Below are positions 37,893 through 47,726 of a stretch of DNA of 64,000 nucleotides, in pieces (the stretch's first letter is position 1; every line of letters begins with the position of its first letter). The position numbers and the translations under genes are program-made. The notes under the pieces are model-generated. The model worked only from the letters and a program-made list of their open reading frames with translations. It did no database searches and was not told the origin of the DNA. The stretch covers positions 1-64,000 of the forward strand of contig JAFZGA010000003.1 in NCBI GenBank assembly GCA_017555585.1. The letters are read 5' to 3'. The stretch comes from Bacteroidaceae bacterium. Lineage in GTDB: Bacteria; Bacteroidota; Bacteroidia; Bacteroidales; Bacteroidaceae.

Positions 37893-39092
37893 ATGAATAA
37901 TTTTAGAGATAAACGCCAGAATGGTGGCGGCTCGCGTGGAAAGTCGGAGAGAGCATCGTTCAATCCGAACTTCAATAGTGACAATAGGCTGAAGCAACGT
38001 CCTCGCTTCGATAAGAATCAGGAAGAACGTCCGCAATACGGACGTACAAACCGTGATGGCGAGGCTCGTGGAACATACGGTAGAAACAGATCGTTCGACC
38101 GTGACAGAAATTACGGTAACAGCCGTTACGGTGGCGAGAGAGGCGCATTCGGCCGTTTTGGCAATGAATCAAAGGCGGGTGCCGGCGAATCACGTAATTT
38201 TGCTCCACGCAAGAACAGTTATAACCGTTTTGCCAATGAGAATACTGTAGAGTATGGCGCAGAGCGTCGTGGCACTTACGGAAACAGAACAAACAGAAAA
38301 GGTGCGTACGATCCTAATGCCAAGTACAGCAGCAAGAAACGTGCTGCATATCGCGAGGCGATGATCGATCCTGATGCTCCATTGCGTCTTAACAAATTCC
38401 TTTCTAATGCTGGAGTCTGCTCTCGTAGAGAGGCTGACAACTATATTGAGGCCGGTCTTGTAACCGTAAACGGTGTTGCTGTTACCGAACTCGGTACAAA
38501 GGTTGCGCCTACCGATGATGTACGTTTCAATGGTGAACGCATCAATCCTGAGCGTAAGGTATATGTTCTTCTCAACAAGCCAAAGGATTGTGTAACAACA
38601 GTTGACGATCCTCAGGAACGCAAGACCGTGCTTGACTGTCTGCGTGGAATCGGCAAGGAGAGAATCTATCCCGTAGGCCGTCTCGACCGTAATACAACAG
38701 GTGTTCTATTGTTGACAAATGATGGCGACATGGCGGCAAAGCTCACTCATCCCAAGTTTATGAAAAAGAAAATCTATCATGTGACATGTGACAAGAATGT
38801 CGCAATGTCCGATATGGATCTTCTCGTAAACGGTATTGAGCTTGAGGACGGCCATGTATATGCCGACGAAGTGACATACGTAAATGAGGCCGACCGTTCA
38901 CAGATAGGTATAGAGATACACTCAGGCAAGAACCGTATCGTCCGCCGTATGCTTGAGCATCTCGGTTACAGAGTGAACAAGCTCGACCGCGTGCTTTTTG
39001 CCGGCTTGACAAAGAAGAATCTTCGTCGTGGCGATTGGCGTTATTTGACTGAGAAAGAGGTGAATATGTTGCGTATGGGTGCATACGAATAA
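37893..39092 (+). CDS. RluB/RsuA-family pseudouridine synthase with Arg/Gly/Asn-rich N-terminal extension
   Basis: The catalytic part (about 160-399) has an S4 RNA-binding domain ([18 protein letters not shown]), then the synthase core with [19 protein letters not shown], in which D265 is the catalytic aspartate, and [14 protein letters not shown]. It should form pseudouridine in ribosomal RNA, probably 23S. About 160 N-terminal residues are low-complexity and rich in R, G, N and Y (for example [14 protein letters not shown]), probably disordered and RNA-binding. The exact rRNA target cannot be told. Confidence 0.9.
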   Translation: MNNFRDKRQNGGGSRGKSERASFNPNFNSDNRLKQRPRFDKNQEERPQYGRTNRDGEARGTYGRNRSFDRDRNYGNSRYGGERGAFGRFGNESKAGAGESRNFAPRKNSYNRFANENTVEYGAERRGTYGNRTNRKGAYDPNAKYSSKKRAAYREAMIDPDAPLRLNKFLSNAGVCSRREADNYIEAGLVTVNGVAVTELGTKVAPTDDVRFNGERINPERKVYVLLNKPKDCVTTVDDPQERKTVLDCLRGIGKERIYPVGRLDRNTTGVLLLTNDGDMAAKLTHPKFMKKKIYHVTCDKNVAMSDMDLLVNGIELEDGHVYADEVTYVNEADRSQIGIEIHSGKNRIVRRMLEHLGYRVNKLDRVLFAGLTKKNLRRGDWRYLTEKEVNMLRMGAYE

Positions 39093-39126
39093 TAGTATAA
39101 GAAAGTCATTACAACACATAAATCGT

Positions 39127-40530
39127 ATGAAAACGATAAAACGAACAAAAATCTCCGACCTCCTGAAGAGCAAGGAAGCCGGTGTTGAGGTAAATGTAAA
39201 AGGTTGGGTAAGAACCCGTCGTAGCAGTAAACAGGTTGCTTTCGTAGCACTTAACGACGGTTCTACAATCAATAATGTACAGGTGGTTATAGATGCTGAC
39301 AAGTTTGACGAGGAACTTGTAAAACAGTTCACTACTGGCGCTTGTTTGAGCGTTAACGGTATGCTCGTCGAATCAATCGGCGGTGGCCAGTCTGTAGAGA
39401 TTCAGGCAACAGAGATTGAGTTGCTTGGTGCTTGCGACAGTACATATCCTTTGCAGAAGAAAGGTCAAACAATGGAGTATATGCGTACAGTGGCACACCT
39501 CCGTCCACGTACCAATACTTTTGGCGCAGTGTTCCGTATCCGTCACAATATGGCGTATGCTATCCACAAGTTCTTCCACGATAAAGGCTTCTTCTATTTC
39601 CACACACCAATCATCACAGCTTCAGACTGTGAGGGTGCAGGACAGATGTTCCAGGTAACAACGATGAACCTTTACGATCTCAAGAAGGACGACGAGGGTA
39701 GCATAAAGTACGACAGCGACTTCTTCGGCAAGCAGGCGAGCCTTACTGTTTCAGGACAGCTTGAGGGTGAGTTGGCTGCAACAGCACTTGGTTCAATATA
39801 TACATTCGGTCCTACATTCCGTGCCGAGAATTCAAACACTCCACGTCACCTTGCTGAGTTTTGGATGATCGAACCCGAGGTGGCATTCAACGATATCATC
39901 GACAATATGGAGTTGGCCGAGGAATTCATCAAATACTGCGTGCAGTGGGCGTTGGATAACTGTCTCGAGGATATCACATTCCTCAACAACATGTTCGATA
40001 AGGAACTTATCGAGCGTTTGCGTTCAATTGTGAATACAGAGTTCGTCCGTTTGACATATACCGACGGTATCAAGATTCTTGAAGATGCAGTAGCAGCAGG
40101 CCATAAGTTCGAGTTCCCTGTATATTGGGGCGTGGATTTGGCTTCGGAGCACGAGCGTTATCTTGTTGAGACACACTTCAAGCGTCCTGTAATCCTTACC
40201 GATTATCCAAAGGACATCAAGGCGTTCTATATGAAGCAGAACGAGGACGGCAAGACAGTACGTGCTATGGACGTTCTCTTCCCTAAGATCGGTGAAATTA
40301 TCGGTGGTTCAGAGCGTGAGGCTGATTACGACAAGCTTCTCGCACGTGTTGAGGAGATGAATATCCCAATGAAGGATATGTGGTGGTATCTCGATACCCG
40401 TCGTTACGGTTCATGTCCTCACTCTGGTTTCGGTCTCGGTTTCGAGCGTCTGTTGCTCTTTGTGACAGGTATGTCGAACATCCGTGACGTGATACCTTTC
40501 CCACGTACTCCAAACAATGCAGAATTCTAA
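39127..40530 (+). CDS. asnS: Asparaginyl-tRNA synthetase
   Basis: This class II enzyme charges tRNA-Asn. The 467-aa protein has an N-terminal OB-fold anticodon-binding domain ([20 protein letters not shown]), motif 2 around [20 protein letters not shown] and motif 3 [13 protein letters not shown] chose ATG 39127, which gives the family's usual start ([13 protein letters not shown]). It lies 34 bases after the pseudouridine synthase gene and ends at a strong terminator. Confidence 0.97.
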   Translation: MKTIKRTKISDLLKSKEAGVEVNVKGWVRTRRSSKQVAFVALNDGSTINNVQVVIDADKFDEELVKQFTTGACLSVNGMLVESIGGGQSVEIQATEIELLGACDSTYPLQKKGQTMEYMRTVAHLRPRTNTFGAVFRIRHNMAYAIHKFFHDKGFFYFHTPIITASDCEGAGQMFQVTTMNLYDLKKDDEGSIKYDSDFFGKQASLTVSGQLEGELAATALGSIYTFGPTFRAENSNTPRHLAEFWMIEPEVAFNDIIDNMELAEEFIKYCVQWALDNCLEDITFLNNMFDKELIERLRSIVNTEFVRLTYTDGIKILEDAVAAGHKFEFPVYWGVDLASEHERYLVETHFKRPVILTDYPKDIKAFYMKQNEDGKTVRAMDVLFPKIGEIIGGSEREADYDKLLARVEEMNIPMKDMWWYLDTRRYGSCPHSGFGLGFERLLLFVTGMSNIRDVIPFPRTPNNAEF

Positions 40531-40534
40531 TATG

Positions 40535-40573
40535 AAAAAAGAGCATCGGTTGAAAAACCGAAGCTCTTTTTTT
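40535..40573 (+). terminator. Terminator after asnS
   Basis: AAAGAGC and GCTCTTT enclose an inner stem (CGGTT/AACCG), followed by seven T residues. Confidence 0.9.
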
Positions 40574-40599
40574 GTTATGGTCTTTTATATTCTTATTTT

Positions 40600-40890
40600 A
40601 TCGGAATGAATAAAATTGTTTAATAGATGAAAGAGATATACTATACGCCATAATCGAGTGTCGGGGTCTGTGGCCCGAACCCACAAATAGTTAGCATGGG
40701 TTAGCTTCGTCCTCTTTCTTGCGGATTGGCATAGTACAAGCAAATTTGACTCTGCATTTGCTTACTCGCAATATTATCTCCGTAGAGATGCCAAGTTGTG
40801 TGGTTTGTTGGTTCGTCTGTCCACGCTATTGTGTTGCAACTCTTCTTTTTGCGAAATAAACCCGAATGGCTTTGATTGATTAAGTTTATA
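40600..40890. other. Unassigned intergenic sequence with several short hairpins
   Basis: This stretch between the asnS terminator and the next promoter has no convincing gene. It carries several short perfect stems: AAGCAAAT (40738-40745) with ATTTGCTT (40756-40763), ATCTC/GAGAT around loop CGTA near 40780, and TGTGG/CCACA near 40670-40686. A minus-strand frame at 40701-40895 would encode 64 aa (ending YYANPQERGRS) but shows no signal or domain. The composition differs from nearby spacers, which are very AT-rich. A structured RNA or a degraded element are both possible. Confidence 0.35.
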
Positions 40891-40903
40891 TTCACTACTT
40901 TTG
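40871..40903 (+). promoter_or_regulatory. Promoter of the EamA transporter gene
   Basis: TTTG at 40871-40874 and TACTTTTG at 40896-40903, 21 bases apart, fit the Bacteroidales promoter. The start codon is 65 bases downstream. Confidence 0.65.
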
Positions 40904-40968
40904 CAAATGGATTTAGTTTTTTTGAATTTCTAAAAAAAGCGATATCGTTTTAAACATAAAGGAACAGG

Positions 40969-41868
40969 ATGAATAAACAATCGGTTGTAGGGCATTTGGC
41001 CTGTCTTCTGGCCTATGCCATTTTCGGATTCAATATTATTGTGTGTAAGGATTTGACCGCGGGTAGTCTTATATCCCCTTTGGCTATATTCACTCTCAGG
41101 TCGGTAGGTGCCGGTGCTCTCTTCTGGATTATTTCGCTTTTCACTCCAAAGGAAAAGGTCGAGAAAAGGGATTATATCAGGATTTTCGCAGCGTCGATGT
41201 TGGGGTTCTTTGTCTGTCAGGTTACGTTTCTTGTGGGTATTCCGCATATTACGCCTATGGATTGCTCGGTGTTGTCGGCAATATCGCCCATTTACACTAT
41301 GATAATTGCTGCCATTGTGTTGAAAGAGCCTATCACGTGGCAAAAGGCCTGTGGTGTGATAATGAGTTTTGCAGGTATCATATATTTGATTGTGAGCCGT
41401 AGTTCGGCTGGTGGAACAGCCGAAACCTCTCTGTTCGGAATATTGATGATAATTCTCAACTCTTTGAGCTTCTCTCTGTATCTGGGGATATTCAAGCCTC
41501 TGATTGGTAAATATTCGGTTGTTACATTCATGAAATGGATTTTTCTGTTTGCCTTTGTGGTGTCTGCTCCATTTTCTGCAGCAGAGATTGTCTCTTTGGA
41601 TTTGAATGTGATTCCTGCAATTCAGCTCGCTGAACTTGCCTATCTCATTTTCTGTGCTACCTTTATAACCTATTTCCTTATACCGCTAGGTCAAAAACGT
41701 ATCAGGCCTACACTTGTAAGTATGTACAGCTATGTCCAACCCATTATCGCTATTGTAATCAGCATCACTGCCGGCATGGAGATGCTTACGTGGACAAAGG
41801 TGCTTGCCGCTATCATGGTTTTCGGCGGTGTGGTTGTCGTTAGTTATAGCAAGAGCCGCGTGGAGTAA
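40969..41868 (+). CDS. EamA/DMT family transporter
   Basis: This 299-aa protein has about ten hydrophobic segments in two repeated halves, each with an EamA pattern: ILVLKEPITWQKACG-like and TAGMEMLTWTKVLAAIMVFGGV. It is an inner-membrane drug/metabolite transporter-type exporter. The substrate cannot be told from sequence. It has its own promoter and is followed by manC after 92 bases. Confidence 0.9.
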   Translation: MNKQSVVGHLACLLAYAIFGFNIIVCKDLTAGSLISPLAIFTLRSVGAGALFWIISLFTPKEKVEKRDYIRIFAASMLGFFVCQVTFLVGIPHITPMDCSVLSAISPIYTMIIAAIVLKEPITWQKACGVIMSFAGIIYLIVSRSSAGGTAETSLFGILMIILNSLSFSLYLGIFKPLIGKYSVVTFMKWIFLFAFVVSAPFSAAEIVSLDLNVIPAIQLAELAYLIFCATFITYFLIPLGQKRIRPTLVSMYSYVQPIIAIVISITAGMEMLTWTKVLAAIMVFGGVVVVSYSKSRVE

Positions 41869-41960
41869 CGTATATGTTTTTCTGCCAAATAAACTTAAAA
41901 GGCTTTTTATTCTGCAATAAAAATGCTATACTCGCGTTGTGATTATAAAAAGGTAGTGTC

Positions 41961-43040
41961 ATGAACAATAACAACTATTGCGTTATAATGGCTGGTGGTT
42001 TGGGTACACGTCTGTGGCCCATGAGCCGAAAGGTATATCCCAAGCAGTTTCAGGATATCCTCGGTTGTGGCAGAACGCTGTTGCAGCAGACATACGACAG
42101 GTATTCGCGTATTGTTCCGCCCGAAAACATTATAATATCCACACATGTCGACTATACCGATATAGTGCATGAGCAGCTTCCTGAAGTTGCCAAGGAGAGG
42201 GTTGTGCATGAACCAGCCTTTCGTGGAACGGCTCCTAGCATAGCCAATGTAGCGTGCCATATACATGCCCTGAACCCTAAGGCGAATATTGTTGTTGCGC
42301 AGAGCGACCAGCTTGTGCTCGACGAGGAACGTTTCATCGACGTTGTCGGTCGTGGACTGGACTTTGTTGCCGACAACTATAAACTGGTGGTTATCGGTAT
42401 CAAGCCTACCTGCCCCGAAACACGTTATGGTTATATTCAGGCCGAAGGTAACCCTGAAAGCGAGCTTTTCTATAAGGTGCGTACATTTACAGAAAAACCT
42501 GCCCTTGAATTTGCCCGGGTGTTTGTGGATAGCGGTGAGTTCTATTGGAATTCCGGTATATATATCTGGAACGTGCAGGCTATAATAGATACAATGTCAC
42601 GTTGTCTGCCCGACATGATGAACGTGCTAAAGGATATCTACGGCCGTATTCCTGACCGTGATGCGCGTCGTCGCCAGGCGTATGATCTGTATACTTCGTT
42701 CCCTACGGCTTCTTTTGACCTTAACGTCATGGAACGTGCCGATAATGTATTTCTTGTTGTAGGTGAGTTCGGCTGGGCCGATATCGGTACATGGGATACT
42801 CTGTATTCTACGCTTCCAAAGGACAGCGAAGGGAATGTTACGGTTGCCGGTGGCTCTCTTCTCTATGGTTGCAAGAACAATATGGCTGTGTTGCCTAAGA
42901 ACAAGGTTCTTGTTCTTCAAGGTGTTGAAGATTTGCTTGTTGTGGATTCAGGCGATGTCCTGATGATATGCAAGAATGGTGATGACATCCGCAAGTTCCT
43001 CAACGATGCCAAGATGAAACTTGGAGAAAAGATGGCGTAA
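41961..43040 (+). CDS. manC: Mannose-1-phosphate guanylyltransferase
   Basis: It makes GDP-mannose from mannose-1-phosphate and GTP for surface polysaccharides and glycoproteins. The 359-aa protein has the nucleotidyltransferase start VIMAGGLGTRLWPMSRKVYP, the sugar-binding region FTEKPALEFA with FYWNSGIYIWN, and FGWADIGTWDTLY. It lacks the C-terminal phosphomannose isomerase domain of the longer ManC type, as usual in Bacteroidetes. Confidence 0.93.
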   Translation: MNNNNYCVIMAGGLGTRLWPMSRKVYPKQFQDILGCGRTLLQQTYDRYSRIVPPENIIISTHVDYTDIVHEQLPEVAKERVVHEPAFRGTAPSIANVACHIHALNPKANIVVAQSDQLVLDEERFIDVVGRGLDFVADNYKLVVIGIKPTCPETRYGYIQAEGNPESELFYKVRTFTEKPALEFARVFVDSGEFYWNSGIYIWNVQAIIDTMSRCLPDMMNVLKDIYGRIPDRDARRRQAYDLYTSFPTASFDLNVMERADNVFLVVGEFGWADIGTWDTLYSTLPKDSEGNVTVAGGSLLYGCKNNMAVLPKNKVLVLQGVEDLLVVDSGDVLMICKNGDDIRKFLNDAKMKLGEKMA

Positions 43041-43129
43041 AGGGCTGTTTGTATTTGCCAATATAATGCTTCTTCTCTTGATTTGCATTGATTGTTTCGT
43101 GTTGCCACTGTGAAAATACAGAAACAAGT

Positions 43130-43246
43130 TTCGTATTTTTCGCTCGCTTATCACTATCTTTGAGCTAAAGCTCGAAGATATTCTGCGCTCACTGTGAAAT
43201 ATTCAAGTAAACTTGATATTATTTCGCTCGCTTATACTTATCTTTG
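43130..43246 (+). repeat. Two-unit promoter/palindrome repeat upstream of the RNA methyltransferase gene
   Basis: Two copies of a unit with an 84-base spacing are present. Each has TTTCGCTCGCTTAT or its near match, followed by TATCTTTG (43155-43162 and 43239-43246). The first -7 box lies in a palindrome ATCTTTGAGCT / AGCTCGAAGAT (43157-43179) with an 11-pair stem. The second box is the apparent functional promoter, 47 bases before the chosen start codon. The same repeat family occurs at 51022-51229 and 51318-51495. Confidence 0.8.
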
Positions 43247-43292
43247 TAAAATGTTTGGGGAATCTTTTCCCTTAATTTCTTTTGACAATTTT

Positions 43293-44939
43293 ATGGCAGA
43301 ATTTGAAATGATCGCAAAGACCTTTCAGGGGCTTGAGGAGGTCTTGGCAAAAGAGTTGGTAGCTCTTGGTGCAAACAATGTCCAGATGGGACGTCGTATG
43401 GTGTCGTTTACAGGTGATAAGGCACTTATGTATAAAGCTAATTTTCACCTTCGTACAGCTGTACGTATCCTGAAACCTATTATGCACTTCAAGGCATCGA
43501 GTGCCGATGAGGTATATGAAGTTATAAAGGCTGTCGATTGGGAACAGTATCTTAATTGGGGCTCGACATTCTCGGTTGATTCTGTAGTATATAGCGACGT
43601 GTTCCGTCACTCAAAGTTTGTTGCATATCGCGTAAAGGATGCCATTGCCGATTATTTCAATGAGAAGCACGGCAAACGCCCATCGGTGCGTATCAACAAT
43701 CCCGATTTGATATTCCACATACATATTGCCGGCGAGGATTGTACTCTTGCTTTCGACAGCTCGGGTGAATCATTGCACCGTCGTGGTTATCGCGTTGAAA
43801 CAGGTGCGGCTCCTATTAACGAGGTGCTTGCTGCCGGTATGATCATGCTTACAGGCTGGAACGGTGAGTGTGATTTCATTGATCCTATGTGCGGTTCGGG
43901 TACTATACCCATCGAGGCGGCTCTTATCGCACGCAATATAGCACCGGGTGTGTTCCGTCAGGGATATGCTTTTGAGAAGTGGAACGATTTCGATAGCGAG
44001 CTGTTCCGCTCAATCTATGAGGACGATTCGGCTGAACGTGAATTCAAACATAAAATCTACGGATATGATGTCGATGGACGCATGGTGGCATGTGCCCGCC
44101 GTAATGTGAAATCGGCAATGATGAACGATATCATTGAGATTGAGTGTCGTGACATCAAGGATTTTGTTCAGCCCGAAGAGCGTGCGATGATGATCGTGAA
44201 CCCTCCATACGGTGAACGTCTTGTTCTTGAAAATCTGCTTAACATATACAAGGAACTCGGTTCTCGCCTGAAGCATTCATTCCAGGGTAACGAGGCATGG
44301 GTTATCAGTAGCAGCTACGACTGCTTCGACCAGATTGGTCTTAAGGCTTCGGCGCGTATTCCGTTGTACAATGGTGATCTTGACTGTGAATTTCGCAAGT
44401 ATGAGATGTTCCAGGGTAAGTATAAGGGATTCCGTGATGAAGGTAATGCGTTGAAGAAGGATTTTGCTCCATTGAAGCGCAAATCGCGTCTGACCGGTCT
44501 TGACGGCGAACAGCGTCCGCCACGTAAGGAACGTGAGACTGACAACTTCTCAAGCGAGATCGACAGCGATTCAATGCGTCGTCGTCGTGAGTTGGAGTCT
44601 TATTTCGATTCATACAAGGCGCGTAAGTCCGCACCACGCCGAAAGAATGATGACGAAAATCGCGATGAGCGCCGTGGTGAGGCACGTGATAACCGTCGTG
44701 AAAAGCCACGCACCGACGAAAGACCTCGCAAGTTCAATGATTCACGTAGCGACAAGCCACGCAAGTTCGATGGTAATACCCGTGGAGAAAAACGTCAGGG
44801 CGCACGTGACAATAGAAGAAATGACGATTCCCGCAAGTCATATTCACGTGGTGGCAAACCCGAGAGAAAACCGGGTGACCGCAAGTCTGGCGATTTCAAA
44901 CCATTGCGTGGAGGTAAAGCGATAAAAAACAACAAGTAA
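43293..44939 (+). CDS. THUMP-domain class I RNA methyltransferase (RlmL N-half type)
   Basis: This 548-aa protein has a THUMP RNA-binding domain (about 5-155, FEMIAKTFQGLEEVLAKEL), then a SAM-binding domain with FIDPMCGSGTIPIEAA (about 194) and the catalytic NPPY (303-306, target-base methylation at N2 of guanine in related enzymes). It matches the RlmL N-terminal half, so 23S rRNA is the likely substrate. Residues about 425-548 form a long Arg/Asp/Lys-rich tail (DERRGEARDNRREKPRTDE), probably disordered. I chose ATG 43293 because longer frames run through the promoter repeat. Confidence 0.88.
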   Translation: MAEFEMIAKTFQGLEEVLAKELVALGANNVQMGRRMVSFTGDKALMYKANFHLRTAVRILKPIMHFKASSADEVYEVIKAVDWEQYLNWGSTFSVDSVVYSDVFRHSKFVAYRVKDAIADYFNEKHGKRPSVRINNPDLIFHIHIAGEDCTLAFDSSGESLHRRGYRVETGAAPINEVLAAGMIMLTGWNGECDFIDPMCGSGTIPIEAALIARNIAPGVFRQGYAFEKWNDFDSELFRSIYEDDSAEREFKHKIYGYDVDGRMVACARRNVKSAMMNDIIEIECRDIKDFVQPEERAMMIVNPPYGERLVLENLLNIYKELGSRLKHSFQGNEAWVISSSYDCFDQIGLKASARIPLYNGDLDCEFRKYEMFQGKYKGFRDEGNALKKDFAPLKRKSRLTGLDGEQRPPRKERETDNFSSEIDSDSMRRRRELESYFDSYKARKSAPRRKNDDENRDERRGEARDNRREKPRTDERPRKFNDSRSDKPRKFDGNTRGEKRQGARDNRRNDDSRKSYSRGGKPERKPGDRKSGDFKPLRGGKAIKNNK

Positions 44940-44966
44940 AATTAAAAACAAATAAATATCACAACT

Positions 44967-46235
44967 ATGAATATTTTGCTTTTAGGTAGTGGAGGTCGCG
45001 AGCATGCTCTTGCGTGGAAGATCGCTCAGAGTCCAAAGGTTGATAAATTGTTTATTGCACCGGGAAATGCCGGAACAAAAGAGGTGGGAGAGAATGTCAA
45101 TATCAAGGTTACCGACTTCGATGCCATTGCTGAATTCGTTCTTGCAAATGGTGTCAGCATGGTTGTGGTTGGCCCTGAGGATCCATTGGTAAAGGGTGTG
45201 TATGACTATTTCCAGGCCGATGAGCGTTTGAAGGAGATTGCTGTGATTGGTCCTACCAAGGCTGCAGCCGAGCTTGAGGGCAGCAAGAACTTTGCAAAGG
45301 AGTTTATGCAGCGCCACTCGATTCCTACTGCGGCATACAAGGCATTTACTGCTGCTGAAAAGGAGGAGGCCTATCGTTTCCTTGAGGGGCTTAAAGCTCC
45401 TTATGTATTGAAGGCTGACGGTCTTTGTGCAGGTAAAGGCGTACTTATTCTTCCTACTCTCGAAGAGGCAAAGAAGAGCCTTGACGAGATGCTCGACGGT
45501 ATGTTTGGTGACTCTTCGGCAACTGTTGTGATTGAGGAGTTTCTTGACGGTATCGAGTGTTCAGTGTTTGTTCTTACCGACGGTAAGGATTATGTTATCC
45601 TGCCCGAGGCAAAGGACTACAAGAGAATCGGTGAGGGCAATACCGGCTTGAACACAGGCGGTATGGGCTCTATCTCTCCTGTTCCTTTCGCTACAGAGGA
45701 GTGGATGAAGAAGGTTGACGAGAGAATCATTAAACCTACAGTTGACGGTCTTGTAAAGGATAACTTGCTGTATAAGGGCTTTATCTTCTTCGGTCTTATC
45801 AATGTCGAGGGCGAGCCTATGGTAATCGAGTATAACGTGCGTATGGGTGATCCTGAAACAGAGTCAGTGATGTTGCGTCTGAAGAGCGACATCGTTGAGC
45901 TTTTCGAGAAGGTCGCTGCAGGTACGCTTGCCGGTACAACAGTGGAGTTCGACGAGAGAACAGCCGTTTGTGTAATGCTTGTATCGGGTGGCTATCCCGA
46001 GGCTTACGACAAGGGCTTTGTGATGACCGGTTTTGAGAATGTGACCGACAGCATATTGTTCCATGCCGGAACTGCTGAAAAGGACGGCAATGTGGTTACA
46101 GCCGGCGGACGTGTCATCGCTGCTGTTTCGTATGGTGCTACACGTGCCGAGGCTTTGGAGAAATCTTTCCGTTCGGCAAATGCCATCAATTACGAAAAGA
46201 AGTATTTTAGAGGAGATATAGGTTTTGACTTATAA
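44967..46235 (+). CDS. purD: Phosphoribosylamine-glycine ligase
   Basis: PurD joins phosphoribosylamine and glycine with ATP in purine synthesis. The 422-aa protein starts [20 protein letters not shown], has the ATP-grasp region with [12 protein letters not shown] and VIEEFLDG, and [11 protein letters not shown], a family signature. The length is normal. It lies 27 bases after the methyltransferase gene, and its 3' end overlaps the next gene by 11 bases. Confidence 0.97.
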   Translation: MNILLLGSGGREHALAWKIAQSPKVDKLFIAPGNAGTKEVGENVNIKVTDFDAIAEFVLANGVSMVVVGPEDPLVKGVYDYFQADERLKEIAVIGPTKAAAELEGSKNFAKEFMQRHSIPTAAYKAFTAAEKEEAYRFLEGLKAPYVLKADGLCAGKGVLILPTLEEAKKSLDEMLDGMFGDSSATVVIEEFLDGIECSVFVLTDGKDYVILPEAKDYKRIGEGNTGLNTGGMGSISPVPFATEEWMKKVDERIIKPTVDGLVKDNLLYKGFIFFGLINVEGEPMVIEYNVRMGDPETESVMLRLKSDIVELFEKVAAGTLAGTTVEFDERTAVCVMLVSGGYPEAYDKGFVMTGFENVTDSILFHAGTAEKDGNVVTAGGRVIAAVSYGATRAEALEKSFRSANAINYEKKYFRGDIGFDL

Positions 46236-47193
46236 TAAATCGTGGCAGGGGCGGTTTGTATCGGGCAGGCATACTGCATTGGTACTCTTTGGCGTGTCGT
46301 TGTTGATGTGGCTCGTCGGAATGTTTTTTGACATCCCTGTAGACGAAATCTCCATATTCGGTTTAAAGATAGGGAACGTGGTGTCGAGGTGCATCACGTT
46401 CGCTTGTTTTGCCCTTGCAACTGCGATGATCTCTTCGTGGTATGTCTTTGATCGCCGTATACATTGGTTCTTGCCGCTCTTCTTTGCATTGCCGAGTGTG
46501 TCGCTCTTTGTACATGGCTGTTTGGGATATGCTGTTGTGCTGTTGCTTTTCCTTCTTGTCATTCATCGTGTCTTTGCCTGTAATCAGGGCGAGGATTGTC
46601 GCTATGCACTGTTTTCGTCTTTTGCTGTATTCGGTTTGGCAACAATGCTCTTTCCGCAGTTCATAATGCTGTTGCCGGTGTTTGTCCTATATATATCAAT
46701 GACAGCTCTGGCAGGCAGAAGAGAGCTTTTTTCCATATTGCTTGGATTGCTGACACCCTATTGGTTCCTGTTCGGTATAAATTATATATTCCCCTCTTTG
46801 TTGGGTGGTATATGGCCTTTTTCGGCTCCTGTGGGGTATATAGCATCTGCGACATTGAAGATACCTTCGTTGTCCGACTCTCTCATCATTGCTCTTGAAC
46901 TGCTTGTTCTTGTACCGTTTGTTGCTCTATTCTCCAATTCTGCATCACCGGGCAAGCCTCTGCTGAGGAAAAGGATGCAGTTCTTCGCTTTCCTGAATCT
47001 TTATCTTGTGATACTGTCGCTGCTGTATAGTCATGACTTCTTGTTGTATTACATCTTGAGTCTGCCCTCCATGGCAGTGATGCTTACCTACATATTCTCT
47101 TTGGGTGTCACGGCTTTTTCGAGATATTACTTTATTATCATTAATTTATTATGGCTCGCATTGGTGCCTTTTAGTCTATGGTTGAAACATTAA
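46225..47193 (+). CDS. Polytopic membrane protein of unknown function
   Basis: The 322-aa protein contains about eight to nine hydrophobic segments (for example [18 protein letters not shown] and [16 protein letters not shown]), with few charged loops and no known catalytic motif. It overlaps purD by 11 bases and the next gene by 16 bases, so it is translationally coupled to both. I do not recognise the family beyond a Bacteroidales-type inner-membrane protein. Confidence 0.8.
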   Translation: MTYNKSWQGRFVSGRHTALVLFGVSLLMWLVGMFFDIPVDEISIFGLKIGNVVSRCITFACFALATAMISSWYVFDRRIHWFLPLFFALPSVSLFVHGCLGYAVVLLLFLLVIHRVFACNQGEDCRYALFSSFAVFGLATMLFPQFIMLLPVFVLYISMTALAGRRELFSILLGLLTPYWFLFGINYIFPSLLGGIWPFSAPVGYIASATLKIPSLSDSLIIALELLVLVPFVALFSNSASPGKPLLRKRMQFFAFLNLYLVILSLLYSHDFLLYYILSLPSMAVMLTYIFSLGVTAFSRYYFIIINLLWLALVPFSLWLKH

Positions 47194-47648
47194 TAGAGTT
47201 TTTTAAGGATTATGGCTATTGGGGAATGGGTATACTCGCATTCCTCTCAGGAACTGTTGTGCCCATAGCAAGTGAAGCGTTGTTGCTTATCTTTCTTGGT
47301 CTGGGTATGAACGCGGTAGGAATAACCCTGGTTGCGACATTGGGTAACACATTGGGTGGAATAACATGCTTTATGCTTGGCTCATTGGCAAGCAAGGAGT
47401 GGCTGATGCGTTTCTTCAAGATACCCGAGAAACGTATGAAACGTGCCGACAAACTTATTCAGAAATATGGATATTGGACAGCTTCCATATCATTTGTGCC
47501 TGCTCTTGGCGAAACGTTGTTGGTTATGTTAGGCATAATGCGCGTAGACAAGACAAAAGTTATAGTTGTGATGGCTATAGGAAAACTGATAAGATACGCC
47601 CTGATAACTGCAACATTCCTTGGAGTTTCCGACCATTTCGGTTTTTGA
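47178..47648 (+). CDS. YqaA/DedA-like membrane protein
   Basis: The 156-aa protein has four to five hydrophobic segments with the SNARE-associated (DedA-like) pattern: FLSGTVVPIASEALLLIFL near the N-terminus, ATLGNTLGGITCFMLGSLAS and YGYWTASISFVPALGETLLV. It fits the small YqaA group, whose members are thought to move lipids between membrane leaflets; the substrate is unknown. It is translationally coupled to the upstream membrane protein and ends near a large palindrome. Confidence 0.85.
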   Translation: MVETLIEFFKDYGYWGMGILAFLSGTVVPIASEALLLIFLGLGMNAVGITLVATLGNTLGGITCFMLGSLASKEWLMRFFKIPEKRMKRADKLIQKYGYWTASISFVPALGETLLVMLGIMRVDKTKVIVVMAIGKLIRYALITATFLGVSDHFGF

Positions 47649-47665
47649 TTCCAATGATATCACAT

Positions 47666-47705
47666 ATATCAAGCGGTGACCGGCATGCCGGTCACCGCTT
47701 GATAT
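47666..47705. terminator. 40-base perfect palindrome between converging genes
   Basis: The two arms ATATCAAGCGGTGACCGGCA and TGCCGGTCACCGCTTGATAT are exact reverse complements with no spacer, centred between 47685 and 47686. It lies 17 bases after the YqaA-like gene and 21 bases before the end of the converging radical SAM gene. No T run follows on either strand, so it may act as a strong bidirectional RNA hairpin rather than a classical terminator. Confidence 0.85.
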
Positions 47706-47726
47706 GTATGTATGATAATCTTTCTC

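Noticed and set aside
40701..40895. 64-codon minus-strand frame in the spacer before the EamA gene
   Set aside because: No recognisable domain and no promoter of its own; kept only as part of the unassigned spacer.
43194..43292. Upstream extension of the RNA methyltransferase
   Set aside because: The extension runs through the promoter repeat; ATG 43293 gives the normal THUMP-domain start.
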